A stretch of DNA of 64,000 nucleotides, taken from positions 868,001 through 932,000 of the forward strand of contig CP045205.1 of assembly GCA_009363175.1 (NCBI GenBank). The letters run 5' to 3'. The translations under genes and the position numbers were made by a program. The number at the start of each line of letters is the position of its first letter. Position 1 is the stretch's first letter. Shown piece by piece: positions 1 through 8,964 of this stretch. A model generated the notes under the pieces. That model did not search any database and had not been told where the DNA came from. It saw nothing but the letters and a program-made list of their open reading frames with translations. This DNA comes from Citrobacter telavivensis (GTDB taxonomy: Bacteria; Pseudomonadota; Gammaproteobacteria; Enterobacterales; Enterobacteriaceae).

Positions 1-2
1 CA

Positions 3-377
3 TTCTCTCAATTGAGTAAGAGTGGTTATCAGCTGATCATTATTTCCAGCCAACGACTCATGCCACTGGCTTTTTTCTGGCACCTGAAATGTCAGGCTGT
101 TAGCGCAATCTTTGAATCGCGTTGTTCTGTTAACGATATCATCCGCGGTCTGGACACTGTCGCGACGGGGCGTCAAATCGTGTGGTCATTCCCGGGACCA
201 GCCTGTCGGCTCTCCTCAAGAGATGTTTTGCTTCTGCGACATTATCTTGAAGGCGGAAGTATGAGTTATTTGCAGGAGAAACATTGCCGCGCCTATTCCA
301 CCTTGCAAGGATGGAAAACCACTGTTGCTCGTAAATTTAAAGTAAAGAAACTCGAACATCTGCTTATTCCGAACTGA
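3..377 (+). CDS. LuxR-type HTH transcriptional regulator, C-terminal part (5' end outside window)
   Basis: The reading frame is open from the first bases of the window, so the gene begins upstream; the TTG at position 12 is probably internal. The last ~55 residues, starting at LSSRDVLLLRHYLEGG, have the length and hydrophobic pattern of a LuxR/FixJ helix-turn-helix: a run of helices, a recognition-helix region STLQGWKTTVARKF, then a final helix. The preceding ~65 residues could be the end of a receiver-like domain as in BglJ/YjjQ-type regulators. It lies about 100 bp upstream of the autotransporter on the same strand and might control it. The family call is reasonable; the target is a guess. 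Confidence 0.55.
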   Translation, partial: FSQLSKSGYQLIIISSQRLMPLAFFWHLKCQAVSAIFESRCSVNDIIRGLDTVATGRQIVWSFPGPACRLSSRDVLLLRHYLEGGSMSYLQEKHCRAYSTLQGWKTTVARKFKVKKLEHLLIPN

Positions 378-474
378 ATAACACGCTCAAAAATCAGTTT
401 TCTTTTCTTCGGCCGGCCCATGACACTTTCATAAGCCGCAGAGAAGTGCTCGTCAAATATGGACTTTATTAACT

Positions 475-3327
475 ATGGATTTAGATATGAAACGCGTCTT
501 TTACCATGCTTTTTTCCCTGCATTATGCTTAACGGCGTATCCGCTTGCGGCGGCAGAAACGCTCCCCACGCCTTATCCTCCCGTACAAACAACTACGATG
601 CCGGGCGATCTGACGTCGAATCCGGACTATACCAATCACTGGGATTGGGTGAAAGAAACGTGGGAAAAAGGCTATTCCACTTTTTCCATCAAAGACAAAA
701 AATATATTGCGAACCAGGAAATCGTCCTGCTTAACCCCGCATATTCCAAACAGGTCGTGACGTTATTAAATGAGTCGTACAGTTACAACAATACGTTAAA
801 CTCTGTTCAGCTTAATATCGGCGACGGTATTTATGATGCTGCGGGTTCTGAAGCGGTGAATACCACGGTTAAAGGCGAATACACCAATAGCAAAGGGAAT
901 ATTGAAACGGGGGTTTTACAACTGAACAGTGGTGGTAAAGCCTTCCATACGCTGGTTGAAAATAACGGCGCCCTTACGCTGAATGGCGATTCCGAAGCCT
1001 ATGACACCGTGGTGAAAACAGGCGGAAGACAGACTGTGGGTGGGCGTGGCTATGCCCAGGCGAACCTCATTGATGGCGGCACGCAGGTGCTTTCTGTCAC
1101 CAGCACCGCGCTGGTTGAAGATACGATTGTGCAAAATGGCGGCCAGCAGATTATTTATAGCGGGACCGCGAAAAACTCTCATATTGGCGCGGGCAGCTAT
1201 CAGCTTGCCAGCGGGCTGGCTCTGGACACATTCCTGTATAACGGCGCATTCCAGCAGGTTTATAGCGGAAAAGGCGCTGAATACGTCGCTGACCGGGATA
1301 CCACGGTGTATGCGGGCGCGCGACAAACGATTACCTCCGGAATTTCAGAAAATGCGCAGGTTTATGGTACGCAGGTGATCACTGGCGTAGACGGTCAATG
1401 GAGTGGTGGAGACTGGATTTCCGACAGCAATTCAACAGTGCGCGTCAACGGACAACAGGCGAAGGACGCCACCATTCATGCGGGAGGGTTGCAACGAATT
1501 CAAACCGGTAATGCCGACGGGACGCAGGTCTACGGCACGCAACTGGTTAATGGTCAGAAAGGCGGTTGGTCCGGTGGAAGCTGGGTTGAGCAGGAAGGCT
1601 GGACGGGCGGTATTCGCGCCAACGCGACCAATACAACCGTTCATGCCGGAGGCCTCCAGCAGCTCGCCTGGTACGGTGAAGCCAGTAACACGGTCGTTGA
1701 TGGCGGACGCCAGGAGGTGCTCGCGCGGGGGCATATTTCGAACACAACGCTTCGCAATGGCGGGAGCAGCCTGATTGCCTATGGCGGTTACTCAACTGAC
1801 GCGCTGACGGTAGAAGAGGGTTCGCTGACGATGGAAGGGGGAAGCGTACATGACTGGACAGGAAATCTGGGCAAGGGGGCCTGGGCTGCCGCCGTGGACT
1901 TACAAAGCCCTTCATCGGTTCTCTACCTGAAACACAATGCTGACACCACCGAATCCGTCGCTACGATTAAAGCCTTAACGAACAATGGCGTGGTCAATTT
2001 TAGCGCGTCAGAGGGTCACACGGCGGGGCAGTTTAACCGTCTGGAACTCACCACGCTTGAGGGTAACGGTACTTTCGTCATGAACACCAATTTATCCGGT
2101 GGCACAGGCGATTTTCTGAATGTTTCTGAATCTGTCAGCGGGCAATTTAATGTCACAGTGCAGGATTCAGGAAGTGAGTTACGTAGTCGCGCTGCTGCGC
2201 CTTACCATCTGATTTATGCGAACGGGAGTGTGGCCAATACGTTTGCGATGACAAACGGCAGCGTCGATCTTGGCGCATATAAATACTATCTGGTGCACGG
2301 CGCTGACAGCGACAAAGACAACTGGTATCTGTCGCCACAAGCGAATACGCCAGAGCCAGGCCCCAACCCTGATCCAGGCCCAGGCCCTTCTCCGACTCCA
2401 GAACCAGAGGTAAAACCGGATTTATCAGAAAGCGCTAAAGCGGTGATTGCCATGGCGAATGTGACCCCCACCATATGGGATGCTGAGCTGACAACGCTGC
2501 GGACACGTCTCGGTGAAATTCGTCAGATGCGTGACCATGAAAATGGCGTCTGGGGCAAATATATCAGTAGCCGCTACCGTGTATCCACAGAGCACGTAGG
2601 TTACCGTCAGGATGTGAATGGCGTGATGTTCGGCGGTGATACGCGTTTTGCGTTGGAAGATAGCGCATTCATTGTGGGCAGTATGACTTCTTATACGCGT
2701 GCGGATCTCGACGCATCCAGCACAAATGGTAAAGCCGACAGTTATGGCATCGGGCTGTATACGACCTGGTTACACAACAGCGGTTATTACGTTGATGGCG
2801 TATTGAAAGCTAACTATTTCCGCACTGAGAATAACCCTTACTTCAACGGCGGACGCACACATGCGAAAGATAATACCGTTGGCGGCGGCCTGTCTGTCGA
2901 AGCCGGGAAGCATATTGCGCTGGAGAGTTGGTTTGTAGAACCGTACATTCAGGCATCGTGGTTTATGGGGGACAGAACCCATTACAAACTCGACAGCGGC
3001 ATGTCGGTTAAAGCGGATGCAACCCGGTCTCTGAAAGGGGAAACGGGGTTAACCTTCGGTAAGAATGTGGCGTTGGCGGATGGGACAATGCTACAGCCTT
3101 ACGCGAGACTGGCTGTTCGCCATGAGTTTATGAAGAACAATGATGTCGTTATTAACCACACCGAGAAGTTTACCAACGATCTGTCTGGCACAAGCGGTAA
3201 ATACGGCCTGGGGATGACAGCAAAACTGAACGATCGGTGGTCCGCCTGGGGAGAGGTGAGCTACGAAAAAGGCCAACATATCGAGACGCCTTACAGTGGC
3301 CAGTTGGGCATCCGCTACAGTTTCTGA
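475..3327 (+). CDS. AIDA/pertactin-type autotransporter adhesin (type Va secretion)
   Basis: The product has about 950 residues in classical autotransporter order. A signal peptide follows MKRVFYHAFF and ends near LAAAE. A passenger with degenerate ~20-residue AIDA-like repeats (patterns such as VxxGGxQ, NGGxxxI, AGGLQ) spans roughly residues 140-460. A proline-rich linker of EPGPNPDPGP type lies at about 624-646, and a C-terminal beta-barrel ends in IRYSF with the terminal aromatic residue needed by the BAM complex. The passenger would be exported through the barrel to the cell surface, probably for adhesion or aggregation. Two ATGs compete: 475 (MDLDMKR) and 487 (MKR). Neither has a good Shine-Dalgarno; 487 gives the more typical signal peptide. 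The ligand is unknown. Confidence 0.88.
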   Translation: MDLDMKRVFYHAFFPALCLTAYPLAAAETLPTPYPPVQTTTMPGDLTSNPDYTNHWDWVKETWEKGYSTFSIKDKKYIANQEIVLLNPAYSKQVVTLLNESYSYNNTLNSVQLNIGDGIYDAAGSEAVNTTVKGEYTNSKGNIETGVLQLNSGGKAFHTLVENNGALTLNGDSEAYDTVVKTGGRQTVGGRGYAQANLIDGGTQVLSVTSTALVEDTIVQNGGQQIIYSGTAKNSHIGAGSYQLASGLALDTFLYNGAFQQVYSGKGAEYVADRDTTVYAGARQTITSGISENAQVYGTQVITGVDGQWSGGDWISDSNSTVRVNGQQAKDATIHAGGLQRIQTGNADGTQVYGTQLVNGQKGGWSGGSWVEQEGWTGGIRANATNTTVHAGGLQQLAWYGEASNTVVDGGRQEVLARGHISNTTLRNGGSSLIAYGGYSTDALTVEEGSLTMEGGSVHDWTGNLGKGAWAAAVDLQSPSSVLYLKHNADTTESVATIKALTNNGVVNFSASEGHTAGQFNRLELTTLEGNGTFVMNTNLSGGTGDFLNVSESVSGQFNVTVQDSGSELRSRAAAPYHLIYANGSVANTFAMTNGSVDLGAYKYYLVHGADSDKDNWYLSPQANTPEPGPNPDPGPGPSPTPEPEVKPDLSESAKAVIAMANVTPTIWDAELTTLRTRLGEIRQMRDHENGVWGKYISSRYRVSTEHVGYRQDVNGVMFGGDTRFALEDSAFIVGSMTSYTRADLDASSTNGKADSYGIGLYTTWLHNSGYYVDGVLKANYFRTENNPYFNGGRTHAKDNTVGGGLSVEAGKHIALESWFVEPYIQASWFMGDRTHYKLDSGMSVKADATRSLKGETGLTFGKNVALADGTMLQPYARLAVRHEFMKNNDVVINHTEKFTNDLSGTSGKYGLGMTAKLNDRWSAWGEVSYEKGQHIETPYSGQLGIRYSF

Positions 3328-3350
3328 TTGCGCTGATTAATCGTTAAATC

Positions 3351-3384
3351 AATATCCTCCGGCATAGCCGGAGGATATTTTTAC
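3351..3384 (+). terminator. Rho-independent terminator of the autotransporter gene
   Basis: A perfect 13-bp inverted repeat (3351-3363 with 3367-3379), a three-base ATA loop and a following T run form a strong intrinsic terminator 24 bp after the autotransporter stop. It also separates this gene from the convergent sor operon. Confidence 0.9.
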
Positions 3385-3390
3385 CCCTTC

Positions 3391-4203
3391 TTATCCCGCA
3401 CGGGCAAATTCCGCGGCTTCAACAATCAGCGCGTCATCCGGGCGCACGCCGGTGTACATCGCGAACTGCTCGACGGCCTGCAACGCAATCACTTCCGCGC
3501 CGCTGATGGTCTTTTTACCCAGCTTCCGTGCCAGCGTAATCACCGGGGTTTCCGGCGGCAGGGCGACGACATCGAACACCACGCTGGCGTTGGCGACCAT
3601 TGGCTCGCTGTACGCCAGTTCATCGCTCTCTTTGCCACCGGCCATGCCAACGGGCGTGACGTTGACCAGAATGTCACAGGCAATGCCTTCCGGCAGCGGC
3701 TGCCACTGAAAGCCATACTGTTTTGCCAGCGCCGGGCCGCTGTCCCGGTTGCGAGCGGCGACGATCACATCGCGAAAACCGGCGTCGCGAAAGGCGGCAA
3801 TCACCGCTTTGCCCATCCCGCCGCTGCCGCGAATCATCACCCGCGCAGCGGTGTCGAGCTGGTGGCTGGCGATCAGGCTTTTTACCGCGATGTAGTCGGT
3901 GTTGTAGCCCGTCAGCCTGCCGTCGTCATTGACGATGGTATTGACGGAATCAATCACTTTCGCCGACGGATCGACGGCGTCAAGAAACGGCATGCAGCTT
4001 TCTTTGAACGGCATCGAGACCGCGCAGCCACGAATGCCTAACGCGCGAACCCCTTTCACCGCCGCTTCAATATCTTGGGTGGTGAATGCTTTGTAGATGA
4101 AATTTAAACCCAGCTTTTCATAGAGATAGTTATGAAAACGGGTCCCAAAGTTGCCGGGCCGACCGGCAAGCGACATGCACAACTGGGTGTCGCGGTTAAT
4201 CAT
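3391..4203 (-). CDS. Shikimate 5-dehydrogenase-like protein at the end of the sor operon
   Basis: The 270-residue product resembles the AroE superfamily, especially the shorter shikimate-dehydrogenase-like group typified by Haemophilus HI0607. An N-terminal substrate domain carries a VSMPFKES segment in place of the AroE VTxPxK motif, and DSVNTI and NTD motifs follow (residues ~75-115). The NAD(P)-binding loop is IRGSGGMGKA (~125-135). The start is ATG 4203, preceded by GAGGAG; the longer in-frame extension lies inside sorE. The start is one base from the sorE stop, so translation is probably coupled. Biosynthetic AroE is normally encoded elsewhere, so this copy may act on a polyol or keto-acid related to sorbose use. 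The substrate is not known from sequence. Confidence 0.8.
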   Translation of the reverse strand: MINRDTQLCMSLAGRPGNFGTRFHNYLYEKLGLNFIYKAFTTQDIEAAVKGVRALGIRGCAVSMPFKESCMPFLDAVDPSAKVIDSVNTIVNDDGRLTGYNTDYIAVKSLIASHQLDTAARVMIRGSGGMGKAVIAAFRDAGFRDVIVAARNRDSGPALAKQYGFQWQPLPEGIACDILVNVTPVGMAGGKESDELAYSEPMVANASVVFDVVALPPETPVITLARKLGKKTISGAEVIALQAVEQFAMYTGVRPDDALIVEAAEFARAG

Positions 4204-4204
4204 G

Positions 4205-5425
4205 TTAAATCTCCTCGGCATGCGACAGTAAATACTGTTCGGCTTCCTTAGACCAAATCCCGTGATGGCGTTCCAGAATAGCGCACAGCGTGGGATCGTC
4301 AATCTGGTTGAGGGCGGTTAACGGTAATGCTTTCCCGGTATAGACCAGCTTTTTACCGCCGCCCACTTTCGGCAATTCCAGCGTGGTCTCGCCTGCGGCA
4401 TTCAGTCCAAGAATGTGTGTCACCACTTTGGCCGCCTGCACTTTCTTCTCTTCAATCAGTTTGACCGCCGCGCGCATGTCGTCAGTATTTCCGCCCGAGG
4501 TGCCCACATAGTGAGTGAAGGCGTAATGTACGTCGTAGAAGTTGATCGGCGCGCTGAACTGCTTATCCTGCGGGCCGGCAAAGAAGTTCATGCAGCCGTC
4601 GGGAGCGAGCAGAGAAGAGGCCAGGGTGACCAGTTGTTCGCTCGGCACGAAGACAAAAATATCATCAAAACCGTGGCCGCCACTCAGCGTCATCAGCGTG
4701 TCGTACGAGGCATCCTGCGCGTGCAGGTAGTGGATCAACGTTTGTGGTTCAGAAGGATAGTGTTTACGGGCATAGCTCAGCTTGTCGTCGTTGGTATCGG
4801 TCACCACCAGTAGCGCCGGGTTGACTGGGCCATGCAGCGCATAGTCGATTGCCAGCAGCCCCATCGGTCCCGTCCCGCCGAGGATCAGCGTGCGACCCTG
4901 CGGACGAATCCCCATGTTGTGGTTATAGCTGCCTTCCTGCAGGTGATAGTTTGCGTTGAACGCGCCGATCACGCAGGAGAGCGGCTCAACCAGCGATCCT
5001 TCAAAGTAGGTTTCGCCTTCGTAAGCCAGCAGGCAGTCCTGCTCCATCACCACATTGGGGATCACGACGTGCGTGGCTTCGCCACCCACCCACGGGAAGG
5101 AGTAGCCGGGGCAATCCGGGCGATCCGCCAGTTGCAGGTTCGCCTGGATCACATAGCGCTGGCCGGGCTGAAACTTGTGCTGCCACTTTTTCCCCACGGC
5201 GATAATATCGCCGCAGAACTCGTGGCCGATGATGATCGGGTGGGTTGCCACATCGTCTGGCACCTTTTTATGATCCTCACCCTGATTGGCCTCTTTCCAG
5301 GAGGAGAGGCACAGGCTGTCGGTGACCACGGTTGCCAGAATTTCATCGTCCTGCATCTCAGGAAGTTCAAACGTTTCCAGGCGCAGATCGCGTTTGCCAT
5401 AAAGGCGCAGAGCTGTCGTTAACAT
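4205..5425 (-). CDS. sorE: L-sorbose-1-phosphate reductase
   Basis: The 406-residue protein belongs to the zinc-type medium-chain alcohol dehydrogenases. An N-terminal GroES-like domain contains a GHEFCGDIIAVG segment, and the Rossmann fold has GGTGPMGLLAIDYA at about residues 165-180. By family and operon position it reduces imported L-sorbose-1-phosphate to D-glucitol-6-phosphate, the step before SorD. The chosen start is ATG 5425 with GAGGTGG just upstream; the in-frame GTG at 5434 is part of that ribosome binding site. It follows sorM by 53 bp and abuts the shikimate-dehydrogenase-like gene. The identification rests on the whole sorCDFBAME gene order. Confidence 0.9.
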   Translation of the reverse strand: MLTTALRLYGKRDLRLETFELPEMQDDEILATVVTDSLCLSSWKEANQGEDHKKVPDDVATHPIIIGHEFCGDIIAVGKKWQHKFQPGQRYVIQANLQLADRPDCPGYSFPWVGGEATHVVIPNVVMEQDCLLAYEGETYFEGSLVEPLSCVIGAFNANYHLQEGSYNHNMGIRPQGRTLILGGTGPMGLLAIDYALHGPVNPALLVVTDTNDDKLSYARKHYPSEPQTLIHYLHAQDASYDTLMTLSGGHGFDDIFVFVPSEQLVTLASSLLAPDGCMNFFAGPQDKQFSAPINFYDVHYAFTHYVGTSGGNTDDMRAAVKLIEEKKVQAAKVVTHILGLNAAGETTLELPKVGGGKKLVYTGKALPLTALNQIDDPTLCAILERHHGIWSKEAEQYLLSHAEEI

Positions 5426-5478
5426 ATATTCCACCTCATGTTGAGCGAGAGCCCCGGCTTACCACCGGGGCGAAAAAA

Positions 5479-6303
5479 TCAGGACAGGAAGCCCAGTGCG
5501 TTACCGATAATCCCCAGACCAAACAGGGCGAAGATCAGCCATACCGGGTTAATTTTTTTGTTGAGCAGACGTACCATCAGCATCGTCAGGCCCAGCGCCA
5601 GCAGGCCGGGGCAGAGCTGGTCGAGGATGTTCTGCACGGTCATCGTGACGGTGCCGCCGTCCGCGCCGGGGGTTTGCGATACCACCAGCGGCACGTTGAT
5701 ACTGGTCCACTTGGTGACCAGCACCCCCATCACGAACAGGCCGAGAATCGATGCGCCTTCGGTCAGTTTTTGCAGCAGGTTGCCACCCATGTCGCTGACG
5801 ATGTTGACTCCTTTGTTGAAGCCAATTTGCAGGCCGTACCACTTCATCGCCAGACGGACCGCGTTGAAAATAAAGAAGAACAACAGCGGGCCGAGAACGT
5901 TGCCGGACAACGCCAGCGACGCGCCGAGCGCGGCGGTGATCGGTCGCAGCGTGCCCCAGACCAGCGGGTCGCCAACGCCCGCCAGCGGTCCCATCAGGCC
6001 AACTTTGATGCCGTTGATCGCGCCATCGTCAATTTCCGCCCCGTTCGCTCGCGCCTCTTCCATGGCGGCGGTCACGCCAATCACCGGACCGCACACCGCG
6101 GGCGTGGTGTTGAAGAACACCAGATGACGCTTGAGGGCTGCCACCTGATCTTCCTTCAGCGGATACAGGCGCTTGATGGCGGGGATCATGTCGTAGCAAA
6201 AGCCCAGCCCATGAATACGTTCAAAGTTGAAAGACGCCTGCTGCAGGTTGGAGCGGACAAACATGCTAAACAGGTCAGATTTGGTCAGTTTTTTCTGTTC
6301 CAT
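5479..6303 (-). CDS. sorM: Sorbose PTS permease, EIID subunit
   Basis: The 274-residue protein is a mannose-family PTS IID component. It shows the typical start KLTKSDLFSMFVRSNLQQASFNFERIHGLGF, split here only as a family landmark by its NFERIHGLGF segment, a conserved VCGPVIGVTAAMEE stretch, and a hydrophobic C-terminal region. With SorA it forms the membrane channel that moves L-sorbose across the inner membrane while SorB phosphorylates it. It starts 11 bp after the sorA stop, indicating tight coupling. Length and order match mannose-class IID proteins. Confidence 0.92.
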   Translation of the reverse strand: MEQKKLTKSDLFSMFVRSNLQQASFNFERIHGLGFCYDMIPAIKRLYPLKEDQVAALKRHLVFFNTTPAVCGPVIGVTAAMEEARANGAEIDDGAINGIKVGLMGPLAGVGDPLVWGTLRPITAALGASLALSGNVLGPLLFFFIFNAVRLAMKWYGLQIGFNKGVNIVSDMGGNLLQKLTEGASILGLFVMGVLVTKWTSINVPLVVSQTPGADGGTVTMTVQNILDQLCPGLLALGLTMLMVRLLNKKINPVWLIFALFGLGIIGNALGFLS

Positions 6304-6314
6304 GATGGGCTCCG

Positions 6315-7112
6315 TTAGTCATCAAGCTGGTCAAGGGCGGTGGTGGAGGCGGTCTGCGCCTGCGGTTCGGCTTTACGCCACTGCGGGTTTAACTGGATGT
6401 AGACCAGCGCAATAATCGCGCCGACGCCGCCAAAGGCCAGCAGGCTCAGGTCGAGGTAACCACCGGCGATAAAACCGAGGAAGAAGAAGGGCATCAGGTA
6501 CTTCACGCCCATCATGCGCAACACCATGGCGTAGCCGACCACCACGATAAAGCCACCGGCAATTTGCAGGCCGCGAGTGACGAATTCCGGGATGGCATTC
6601 AGCATATTGCTGACCATATCAGCACTGACAAACAGCGAGACAATCAACGCCGGGATGGCGACGCGTAGCGCCTGTACGCCCAATGCGGAGACGTGGAGGA
6701 TGTCGATGGTGCGAAAACGCGCGTCTTCTGCGGCCTTATCCGCCGCATGCTGGAACACCACGGTGATAGTACGAGCGAAGACGGTCAGGACCTGGCCTGC
6801 CGCCGCCACTGGCAGCGCGATAGCGATACCGGTCGCGATGCTCTGCTGGCCGACGATCACCAGAATGGCGGAGATAATACTGGCGAGCGCGGAGTCCGGA
6901 GACTGCGCGGCGCCGACGTTCATCCAGCCAAGCGCGATCAGCTCCAGCGTCCCGCCGAGCATCACTCCGGTTTTTAAATCACCGAGGATCAGGCCAATAA
7001 CCGTACAGGCAATGAGCGGGCGGTGGGTCTGAAATTCATCCAGCACGCTGCCCATCCCGGCAATACAGGAAAATATAAATATGGCGATAATTTGTAGGGT
7101 ACTGATTTCCAT
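6315..7112 (-). CDS. sorA: Sorbose PTS permease, EIIC subunit
   Basis: This 265-residue very hydrophobic protein is the IIC component of a mannose-family (PTS-Man) permease. The N-terminal part contains GTLELIALGWMNVGAAQSPD, a signature of this IIC family, and about seven to eight membrane segments can be seen. It binds and translocates L-sorbose together with the IID protein SorM. The start is ATG 7112, 64 bp after sorB; the hydrophilic C-terminal tail is rich in A, T and Q. Confidence 0.92.
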   Translation of the reverse strand: MEISTLQIIAIFIFSCIAGMGSVLDEFQTHRPLIACTVIGLILGDLKTGVMLGGTLELIALGWMNVGAAQSPDSALASIISAILVIVGQQSIATGIAIALPVAAAGQVLTVFARTITVVFQHAADKAAEDARFRTIDILHVSALGVQALRVAIPALIVSLFVSADMVSNMLNAIPEFVTRGLQIAGGFIVVVGYAMVLRMMGVKYLMPFFFLGFIAGGYLDLSLLAFGGVGAIIALVYIQLNPQWRKAEPQAQTASTTALDQLDD

Positions 7113-7176
7113 AATGGGTCACCTTAAAGTGTGAACATCCCTGCCTGTTAAAGCATACGTACACAGGCGCTTTTAT

Positions 7177-7671
7177 TTATTCAGCGAACGACTGTTCTTT
7201 TATTTTTTCGAGAATATTAATGGATGGATCGGAGGCGACCACGCGCAAATCCAGGTTGACGCCAAATTTATCCAGTTCGCGAAACGCATTAATATCATCG
7301 TCATCTAAGGATACGGCTTTGGTTAATTGTTTTTTACCCGGTCGCCAGGCCATGCCGCCAATATTTAAGGTGGCAATTTTCACGCCTTGCTTGACCATTG
7401 CCAGCGCATCCTGTGGGCGGGTAAATAAATAAAATACCGTTTCGTCCTGATACTGCGGATTATGATAAACCGCGACGGCTTTTTCGATATTCACCACGTT
7501 GACCTTCATCCCCGGCGGGGCGGCCTGGCGTAATAATGTCCGGCGCACTTCATCGTTATAAACCTCGTCATTACAGATAATAATCCGCTGAGCATTCGCC
7601 ACCTTCGACCAGACGGTGGTGACCTGACCGTGGATCAGGCGGTCATCAATACGGGCAAGGGTAATATTCAT
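7177..7671 (-). CDS. sorB: Sorbose PTS EIIB subunit
   Basis: The 164-residue cytoplasmic protein begins MNITLARIDDRLIHGQV, the hallmark of mannose-class IIB proteins; His14 is the phosphorylated residue. It receives phosphate from SorF (EIIA) and passes it to L-sorbose. The start ATG at 7671 shares one base with the sorF stop (TGATG), so the two are translationally coupled. An upstream in-frame extension reaching 7749 lies inside sorF and is rejected. Confidence 0.93.
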   Translation of the reverse strand: MNITLARIDDRLIHGQVTTVWSKVANAQRIIICNDEVYNDEVRRTLLRQAAPPGMKVNVVNIEKAVAVYHNPQYQDETVFYLFTRPQDALAMVKQGVKIATLNIGGMAWRPGKKQLTKAVSLDDDDINAFRELDKFGVNLDLRVVASDPSINILEKIKEQSFAE

Positions 7672-8078
7672 CAGAAATCCTCTTCGGTCGTTTCCAGATG
7701 CTGCCAGACCACGCAGGTTTGTTGTGCAATGGTCGTCAGGTGTTCGCACAGTTCATCCACATTCATACTGCTCTGGTTATCCACCAGTTCCAGCGCCAGC
7801 GGCAGGGAAAGCCCGCTGATCACCCGAATATCCGGATTGCGCATCGCAAGCAATGCCGCGGCGTTCCACGGACTGCCGCACTGCAGGTCAACGGCTATCA
7901 ACCATTCACTGTTGGTGTGAGTACTCACCAACTTTTCCAGCTTCGCGACGATATCGCTGGCGTTCTCGCCGGGGACAAAGGCTACCGCCTCAACGTTGGC
8001 GTCGCCGTAAACCATCTGCACCGATTCCAGCATGGCGCAGGCCAGTTTGCCGTGAGCACAGAAGATTGCATTAACCAT
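7671..8078 (-). CDS. sorF: Sorbose PTS EIIA subunit
   Basis: The 135-residue protein is a mannose-class EIIA domain. The active-site histidine is His9 in the N-terminal AHGKLA segment, and the ISGLSLPLALEL stretch near residue 90 fits this fold. It accepts phosphate from HPr and donates it to SorB. It starts 9 bp after the sorD stop and overlaps sorB by one base. EIIA and EIIB are separate polypeptides, as in other sorbose systems, not fused as in ManX. Confidence 0.92.
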   Translation of the reverse strand: MVNAIFCAHGKLACAMLESVQMVYGDANVEAVAFVPGENASDIVAKLEKLVSTHTNSEWLIAVDLQCGSPWNAAALLAMRNPDIRVISGLSLPLALELVDNQSSMNVDELCEHLTTIAQQTCVVWQHLETTEEDF

Positions 8079-8087
8079 AACGCCTCC

Positions 8088-8894
8088 TTAGCCGCGCGTT
8101 TTTCCGCCCGCAATGTTAGTGGTTACTCCGGTAATGTAGCTGGCGCGTTCTGACAGAAGATAACAAACGAAATCAGCAACTTCGGTCAGGCGTCCTGAGC
8201 GACCAATCGGAATGGCGTTCTTGCTATAGCCTTCGCGCAGCTGATCAACGGTGATATTGCGGGTCCAGGCCAGCGCTTCTTCATATTCCGGCGTGCGCAG
8301 TCCGGTTTTTTCCAGAATCCCGGGGGCAATGCCGACCACGCGAATACCGTGTTTACCCAGCTCTTTTGACCAGGAACGGGTGAAGCTATTCAGCGCCGCC
8401 TTCGTTGCGGCATAGCAACTCTGGCCTTCTGACCCTTCCAGCCCGCTTTCAGAAGAGACGTTAACGATAACGCCGTTACGTTGTTTCACCATCTGGCGCG
8501 CCACCGCTTGTGACATTAAGAACACGCCTTTCTGGTTGATATTGACCATTTTTTCAAATGCGGCTTCGTTTAATTCATACTTTCCAGCCGGGGCTTTTTC
8601 ATCGACCAGTAGACGGGGGAAGTTAACGCCGGCGTTATTGACCAGACCGTCAATTCGGCCAAAGCGCTGGATGATTTCATCCACGGTGTGATTAACTTCT
8701 TTAGCGCTGGAAATATCCGTCGGCCAGAAGTGATAACCGTTATTTCCTTCATGTGTTGCTTCACCACCGTGAATATCTGCCATCTGGACATTCGCGCCTT
8801 GTGCTAATAACTCTTCGACAATAGCCAGGCCAATTCCGGATGCACCGCCGGTTACAATAATGACTTTGTCCTGTAGGTTTAACCACGTTTGCAT
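8088..8894 (-). CDS. sorD: Sorbitol-6-phosphate 2-dehydrogenase (SDR family)
   Basis: The 268-residue short-chain dehydrogenase has the nucleotide-binding TGGASGIG motif at residues ~16-23, an NNAG motif near residue 100 and a catalytic S-Y-K triad with YAATK near residue 170. In the sor pathway it oxidises D-glucitol-6-phosphate, made by SorE, to fructose-6-phosphate, which enters glycolysis. It is the second gene of the operon, 70 bp after sorC. The C terminus ends AGGKTRG. Residue assignments are read by eye. Confidence 0.92.
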   Translation of the reverse strand: MQTWLNLQDKVIIVTGGASGIGLAIVEELLAQGANVQMADIHGGEATHEGNNGYHFWPTDISSAKEVNHTVDEIIQRFGRIDGLVNNAGVNFPRLLVDEKAPAGKYELNEAAFEKMVNINQKGVFLMSQAVARQMVKQRNGVIVNVSSESGLEGSEGQSCYAATKAALNSFTRSWSKELGKHGIRVVGIAPGILEKTGLRTPEYEEALAWTRNITVDQLREGYSKNAIPIGRSGRLTEVADFVCYLLSERASYITGVTTNIAGGKTRG

Positions 8895-8964
8895 AATTAA
8901 CTCCCAATTTCAGAGAAGGGGATCCTGCATAAAATAAATTACGTCAGGATCAAGATGAATATAT

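Noticed and set aside
459..734. 91-residue open frame overlapping the start of the autotransporter
   Set aside because: It is in another frame of the signal-peptide region and has no features of its own.
5332..6318. 328-residue open frame antisense to sorM and sorE
   Set aside because: It overlaps two well-supported PTS and dehydrogenase genes and has a shadow-like Gln/His/Arg composition.
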